A stretch of DNA of 64,000 nucleotides, taken from NCBI GenBank assembly GCA_003008705.1, contig PDUO01000010.1, forward strand, positions 1,054,001 to 1,118,000. The letters run 5' to 3'. This stretch comes from Pezicula radicicola (Eukaryota; Ascomycota; Leotiomycetes; Helotiales; Dermateaceae). A program made the translations under genes and the position numbers. Of this stretch, positions 59,990 to 64,000 are shown piece by piece. The notes under the pieces were generated by a model. That model saw only the letters and a program-made list of their open reading frames with translations. It was not told the origin of the DNA and made no database searches. The first letter of the stretch is position 1. Every line of letters starts with the position of its first letter.

Positions 59990-60310
59990 TTCCTTACGTC
60001 ACTACAACACTACTACTCATCTTTGGTCTTCGAGGTACCACTATCTTCTTTCTTAGACTTCACCACCACACCCATTTCCTTCCTGGTGGGAGATTGTGGT
60101 GTACTCTTAAGTCTCCTTTTTAATGTAAACACCTTCATCTTCAAGATCCTCATTCTTTATTTTTCGCTGGGAGCTATGTATAGATTCAAGAACGGGCGTT
60201 TCTCCCATTTCTCTTCATAGCCTCAAGGGGGTTTGACGATCCATGTATTGATGAGTGGTGGTTGTTGTATCCGCCAGGCCTCTCACCCGATCGTTATGTC
60301 GACTGGGTGA
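59990..60310 (-). pseudogene. Relic of family C-terminal tail (A-type tail followed by D-type tail)
   Basis: On the minus strand, 60310-60228 aligns with the end of gene A (ERPGGYNNHHSS / SERPCRGNNYHSS, then SSNP and MKRNG / AGKRN). It continues into 60200-60000, which aligns with the end of gene D (AGCTCCCAG, AGAGTACACCACAATCTCCC against AGGAGCACACCACAATCTTC, and GATAGTGGTACCTCGAAG against GACAGTGATACCTCGAAG). Several stops interrupt it. The plus-strand open frame 59804-60220 is its antisense shadow. Confidence 0.65.
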
Positions 60311-60404
60311 TGGGGAACTTCTATTAAACGTGACTTAGACAAGAGTGAGAGAAGAGAGACAATTGGCATCTATTGAGTGGCATGTGGATATACTATGCGC
60401 AATT

Positions 60405-60512
60405 ATCTATAAGCACATTCTGCGAGAAGCACGTTCTATGAGGAGCACGTTCTGCTGGTATGAAGCATATTCTGATGTCTGGAGCACATTCTGCAAGTAC
60501 ATTCTGCCAAAC
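60405..60512 (-). repeat. Interspersed GCAGAAYGTGCT repeat
   Basis: On the minus strand there are about six imperfect copies of GCAGAATGTGCT / GCAGAACGTGCT / CAGAATATGCT spaced 14-24 bp apart. The array lies within 160 bp after the stop of gene B2, as the AGCAGACAGTGCT array follows gene C. Confidence 0.8.
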
Positions 60513-60557
60513 GAAACACTTCCTGCTGTCGCTTGTTGGGCGCTGCCGAACTCTCCC

Positions 60558-61076
60558 CTACTCCTCTTTGATCTTCAAGCCACTGACTTCTCTCTCAGAC
60601 TCCTCAGACTCCTTCTTGATGCGAACATCCTCCTTCCCTTCCACCTCCATCTTTGCGTGAGACCCGCTTGAAATTGACGGTGGCGATGGATCCGATTTTT
60701 GATTGGGTGGCTGAGCCTGTGAAGCAAATGGCGCTCCCGGTAGTTCCATATCATCTGCTCTGACACCAGGAAAGTTCAAGCCATACTTCTTCCTCGGGAC
60801 TAAAAGCAGTCAGTTTCGAAATTAGGTGTTATAGGAGATAGCCGGAAGACACGTACAAACCTGGTAAAAGGCTAGCTCCTCGATCTTGCTCTTCCGCTGC
60901 ATCTGATTGAAGTATCTCCAATGAGCTTTCTCTGGGTTTGTGCCCTCCCATTCGCTATCAAAGTACTTCGCTGCATCCCTGTGCCAGTACCTGAGGTCGT
61001 CCTTCGGCACTCCAAAATCTTCACACATGCCCATCATCTCCCCCATTACTGATCGATATTCATGGTGACCTGCCAT
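60558..61076 (-). CDS. Gene B2: short paralogue of gene A (module 1 only)
   Basis: Exons 61076-60857 and 60799-60558 (57-nt intron, same position and phase as in gene A) give 153 residues. The first 73 residues match module 1 of gene A: MCEDFGVPKDDL against MCEDLEIPKSVL, and KSKIEELAFYQ against WKIEELAFFQ. Then comes YGLNFPGV (gene A YGMYFPGV). The end is a disordered acidic/Lys-rich tail with KMEVEGKEDVRIKKESE, stopping at KIKEE. The zinc knuckles and DWR block of gene A are missing; a matching DWR module sits upstream as pseudogene B1. It could be a working short form or a truncated copy. Confidence 0.65.
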
Positions 61077-61171
61077 AATGACTCTATCGCTTGTCGTTGA
61101 TAGAGTGGGTGCGCAGTTATGAAGAAGGAAGGCGACTTCGAAAGAAGAAGAAAAAAAGCGACTATATCTCG

Positions 61172-61220
61172 AGCCTCGCGAGATCGCGCTAGCGTCAAAT
61201 TCACTTATCAAATTCACTTT
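61172..61220 (-). promoter_or_regulatory. Upstream block shared by B2 and gene A
   Basis: Contains GAGATCGCGCTAGC, CAAATTCACT and a second AAATTCACT, in the same order and spacing as at 55391-55442. It lies about 95-145 bp before the B2 start. Confidence 0.55.
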
Positions 61221-61230
61221 CGGATGGGAA

Positions 61231-61680
61231 TTAACTCCTCTTATCACTGCGTTGGCGAGTGGGAGTGCGACTGCGAGAGCGACTCCGCCTCCTACTGTGA
61301 CTCCGATCTTGAACTCGGTCTTGACCTTGACCATCTGCATTGCGAGGTGCGGGACGTGCAATAGGTGCAGGTCGTGAAAGCCTTCCTGCATTATGCAATC
61401 CTATAACAGGCAATCGAGAGCTCGCGCCGCCAGGATTGGAGAGTACTTGTCTTTCAGTGACTCCCAAATTAGGTTGGCTGAAGTCCTAGTACCTATCGTC
61501 AAAGAGGGCCTCCCCTACTCCTCCTCTGGGGTAGGTATGGTTCTCCCACCACTCACCGAATTTCTCATTGAACTCCCTGACCGTTCGCATGCTCAGTGGT
61601 AACAGGGGACCAACGTAAAGAGTTCTCCAATTTGGGAACATTTCCCTCCAGTCGATAGCGTAACATACTGTCTCATTCAT
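61231..61680 (-). pseudogene. B1: isolated DWR module and RS tail with nonsense codon
   Basis: From the ATG at 61680 the frame reads IDWREMFPNWRT, PLSMRTVREFNEKFGEWW and YPRGGVGEALFDDRY, strongly like gene A (DWRTMFPDWRT, PLSMRTVREWN, YPKGGVGEVLFNDKYWDF). At 61486-61488 TAG replaces the Trp codon of the YWDF motif. The same frame then stays open to 61231 with an RS-rich tail (DRSHSRRRSRSRSRTPTRQR). The knuckles of gene A are not found upstream. It is thus a C-terminal fragment inactivated by one G-to-A change (on the coding strand). Confidence 0.75.
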
Positions 61681-61862
61681 TGCTGCTATATTTAATTGGT
61701 ATAGATGAAGGATTTGGCACGGTCCCGTACGTAGGTAGTAGCAGCAGAATATACAAGGATACTCTTGTAATAGAATCAAGGAATAGGCAAGCACCTTGAA
61801 GAGGACAAAATTGGCAGAATGTGCTTCGCAGAAAAAGCTCCAACCGAAAGCAGAGTATACGA

Positions 61863-62068
61863 CCTTACCACAAGTGCTTGACAACTCAATTTTCTCTTTT
61901 CTCCCTTTTCCCTGTGTCCTTTCTTTGAAGTGTCTGATATTTTGCCACGATCCACCGCTCGCTTAGCTAGCGAGCTGCCTAGAAGAGACCGCGATCGCGT
62001 CGCACCTAACTTTAATAATAACCATACTAAAGGGAAAGCAAGAAGATCAAGCCCAAACTCTACCTAAA
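61863..62068 (+). promoter_or_regulatory. 5' flank of gene D, shared with D'
   Basis: Aligns with 56690-56484 (minus) over about 200 bp, including ATTTTGCCACGATCCACCGC, GCGATCGCGTCGC and CAAGCCCAAACTCTACC. An in-frame peptide with ELPRRDRDRV ends at a TAA that overlaps the start of gene D (TAAAATGG). Confidence 0.55.
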
Positions 62069-63745
62069 ATGGAGTATCGAAAGAGGAAAGCCTCCCACCA
62101 GGCTAACAACAATGAAGAGACCGGAGGACCAACCCCTGGAGGCCCTAACGATCCTCGGAGAAAAGGCGCGAAGAAGATACGATCTTCGAACGGAAGACCA
62201 TCTGCATCACAACTGCCAGTAGAGCCGCAATTGGCCGCTTCTATGATGGAGAAACAGAGGAAGTCAAAGTTACCTGCAGCGGAAATCACTGATGCGTCGA
62301 GATCTTCAAGATCGCGAAAGCACGCCACACGACCTCCTGCTGTGCATGGTGGTGACGAGGCCGATGAGGAGCTAGACTCTATGGATTCAACGAATTCAAC
62401 GGAAGAAACGGATGAGATGGATGAATTGGAAGTAAACGCAACTGGCTCTTCATCGAGGAGAAAGAGGCCGTTTCCGGCTTCTAGCTCGCGAAGGAAGATC
62501 TCCAGGGCACGAAGGAACATTGTCGAAAGCTCTCCAGACGTCAGTTCTGGCGACGAGATAGACGATTCACAATCGGAATGGACTCCGGAGGATGAATTTC
62601 TCCTCCAACGCACAGACAGTTTAGAGGTTGCCTTATGGAAGAAGACGCAACGAATATTCGGAGTGTATCCACATGAGATATTACCTGAAGGCATCAAGTT
62701 TGATTTTACCAAACACAAGCCTTATGATTTCAATGGCGCCAAGATCAAGAATTCCAACTTGTCGCATGATCTCTGTGACAAGCTTGGCCAGCTAATATGT
62801 TGTATCGCTTTTGGAGATAGGCTGGATTTCCTTAAATACGTCATTCGTTACACTCTTTTCGTTCGCATAGGAGCACCAAAATACACGAAGCCGCAAAAAT
62901 CGGAACTCAGCATACTCCACGTGGGGGTTTTGGAGGACTATAAGAATGCTTCCGGTCTTGAACTGGACGACAAGGCGATGTTAAAGGTGTTGAGGGATAA
63001 ATTTGGCCCAGACCTTCCACCTTATTACGACTTCGTCAAAGAGCTTAAGGCTAACGGACCATCATATAAACATCAACCTGGTCTGATAAAACGAGATATT
63101 ATGAATATTATCGATGCATGGAACAGATATGCTGTGAAGAATAAAGACCTCAAGACTGTGGAGGATTATGCTAAGGATTGGGCAAGCATACCTAACAACG
63201 TGGTAAAAGGGCTTGCAACGAAAAGGCTTAATTTGCAGCAGTATTCAAAGGAACGGACACTGGAATTAAAGAAAGAATGGATTGTCTCTCAACGACCCAA
63301 GAGAAAGCGTGCGAGGGATGTGGATTCTGACTCCATGGCTTCACAACCAGAGATTGAGGCTGGGAGAAGGGGAGAAAGTCTTGGAGGAAACAGCCACTCA
63401 CCAAACAATAGTCTATCTCCATCCCCTAGAGAGCAACGGTCGCCAACACCCCGTAGAGCTCGAGAGAGAAGCGAGAGACCTAGTGAAGGACACAGCAACC
63501 GACGTTTTCTCTCTCCCCACGAAGCCCGCGAGAGCTCTCCACCTATACAAAGCTCCCAGGGAGAGATAAATCAGGAAAATATCGAAGTCGAAGTTAAAGC
63601 TGTTCACGTTGAGAAGGAGAATACAGAGGATAATAGACTTAGGAGCACACCACAATCTTCTACTGTTCCATCAACAATGAAATGGATATTTGGTGAGTCT
63701 GAGGAGAAAGACAGTGATACCTCGAAGGTTAAAGAAGAGGACTAG
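62069..63745 (+). CDS. Orphan gene D, nuclear-type protein with RS/SP tail
   Basis: Single exon, 558 residues. Residues 1-180 are disordered with basic clusters (RKRKASH, SSRRKRPFP, SSRRKISRARR), which look like nuclear localisation signals, and an acidic DEADEELDSMDSTNSTEETD stretch. Residues about 190-420 look folded and helical (EVALWKKTQRIFGVYPHEIL, LSHDLCDKLGQLICCIAFGD, RLDFLKYVIRYTLFVRIGAP, KRDIMNIIDAWNRYAVKNKD), with no family recognised. The tail has an SP/RS segment shared with gene C (SPNNSLSPSPREQRSPTPRR) and an acidic end shared with relics behind A and B2. Gene and flank are partly duplicated as D'. An array of GCTGAAWGAGCA motifs follows. Confidence 0.7.
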   Translation: MEYRKRKASHQANNNEETGGPTPGGPNDPRRKGAKKIRSSNGRPSASQLPVEPQLAASMMEKQRKSKLPAAEITDASRSSRSRKHATRPPAVHGGDEADEELDSMDSTNSTEETDEMDELEVNATGSSSRRKRPFPASSSRRKISRARRNIVESSPDVSSGDEIDDSQSEWTPEDEFLLQRTDSLEVALWKKTQRIFGVYPHEILPEGIKFDFTKHKPYDFNGAKIKNSNLSHDLCDKLGQLICCIAFGDRLDFLKYVIRYTLFVRIGAPKYTKPQKSELSILHVGVLEDYKNASGLELDDKAMLKVLRDKFGPDLPPYYDFVKELKANGPSYKHQPGLIKRDIMNIIDAWNRYAVKNKDLKTVEDYAKDWASIPNNVVKGLATKRLNLQQYSKERTLELKKEWIVSQRPKRKRARDVDSDSMASQPEIEAGRRGESLGGNSHSPNNSLSPSPREQRSPTPRRARERSERPSEGHSNRRFLSPHEARESSPPIQSSQGEINQENIEVEVKAVHVEKENTEDNRLRSTPQSSTVPSTMKWIFGESEEKDSDTSKVKEED

Positions 63746-63804
63746 GGAGGATTTGTGATGCGAGAGAGATCTTTTTGGATGATGACGGAAAGTGCCCTGC
63801 CGCC

Positions 63805-64000
63805 AATAATCTAGTCAGAAAGAGCACACCACACAATGCTGAACGAGCAAGCTGAAAGAGCACATGCTGAATGAGCACTCTGAAAGAGAATATACAATGC
63901 TGAAAGAGCACATACTGAAAGAGTATATCACACAACGCTGAACGAGCAAGCTGAAAGAGCACATGCTGAATGAGCACTCTGAAAGAGAACATACAATGCT
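63805..64000 (+). repeat. Tandem repeat of 99-bp period built from GCTGAAWGAGCA motifs, runs off the window
   Basis: GCTGAACGAGCAAGCTGAAA and the following about 60 bases recur at 63838 and 63937 (period 99) with about three differences. Inside each unit, GCTGAACGAGCA, GCTGAAAGAGCA, GCTGAATGAGCA and CTCTGAAAGAG alternate every 12-16 bases. It begins about 60 bp after gene D and continues past the right edge. Confidence 0.9.

Noticed and set aside
59804..60220. 138-residue plus-strand frame
   Set aside because: It is the antisense of the family tail relic (59990-60310, minus strand).
52324..64000. Family as an intact LTR retrotransposon
   Set aside because: CCHC knuckles suggest gag, but no long terminal repeats, protease, reverse transcriptase, RNase H or integrase could be found in any frame.

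Overview
The window looks like nuclear DNA of a filamentous ascomycete (Pezizomycotina). Genes lie on both strands and carry one to six short introns (about 45-90 nt, GTAAGT-like donors, CTAAC/CTGAC-type branch sites). Orthologues of fungal housekeeping genes are easy to recognise, and AT-rich relics suggest repeat-induced mutation. The mix of genes fits Leotiomycetes (Helotiales-like), but that placement is inference; no database search was run.

Layout. 1-34 kb is mostly a conventional gene-rich arm. It holds a TRI14-like secreted beta-propeller protein, a 1557-residue ABCC transporter, an IRS4-type EH-domain protein, a secreted orphan with an LYHGS motif, DSC1/TUL1 E3 ligase, an HSBP1-like coiled-coil protein, an ERp38/TigA-type protein disulfide isomerase, and an S28 serine peptidase. 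Next come two TA-flanked MITE-like elements, a decayed FMN-reductase pseudogene and a Zn2Cys6 regulator, followed by COP9 signalosome subunit 5, mitochondrial glutamyl-tRNA synthetase, a farnesylated type-A DnaJ and ribosomal protein eL32. 34-38 kb is gene-poor and carries relics. 38-47 kb has Ase1/MAP65, a damaged GNAT gene, a Sec2-domain protein, an orphan framed by inverted 18-bp minisatellites, and a small secreted protein. 47-52 kb has a degenerate tRNA-Leu(AAG) and a PTP-like phytase gene with a frameshift in its catalytic P-loop.

52-64 kb is the unusual part. It is a mosaic of orphan genes and pseudogenes (here called A, B1, B2, C, D, D') that share modules: an N-terminal helical module with an intron at the same place and phase, CCHC zinc knuckles, a DWR-x-MFP-x-WRT block, RS/SP-rich segments and an acidic tail. 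They also share 5' flanking sequence and short interspersed motifs of the type GCWGAATGWGCW. Relics of the same family appear 20 kb away at about 36 kb. No reverse transcriptase, integrase or transposase is visible. I interpret it as a fast-evolving, lineage-specific zinc-knuckle gene family that spreads by local duplication and reshuffling. Its function is unknown.

The conventional genes are not a pathway cluster. Several form divergent pairs (DSC1/HSBP1, Zn2Cys6 regulator/CSN5, mtGluRS/DnaJ). PDI, DSC1, DnaJ and the ABC transporter act in protein quality control and detoxification but are not obviously co-regulated.
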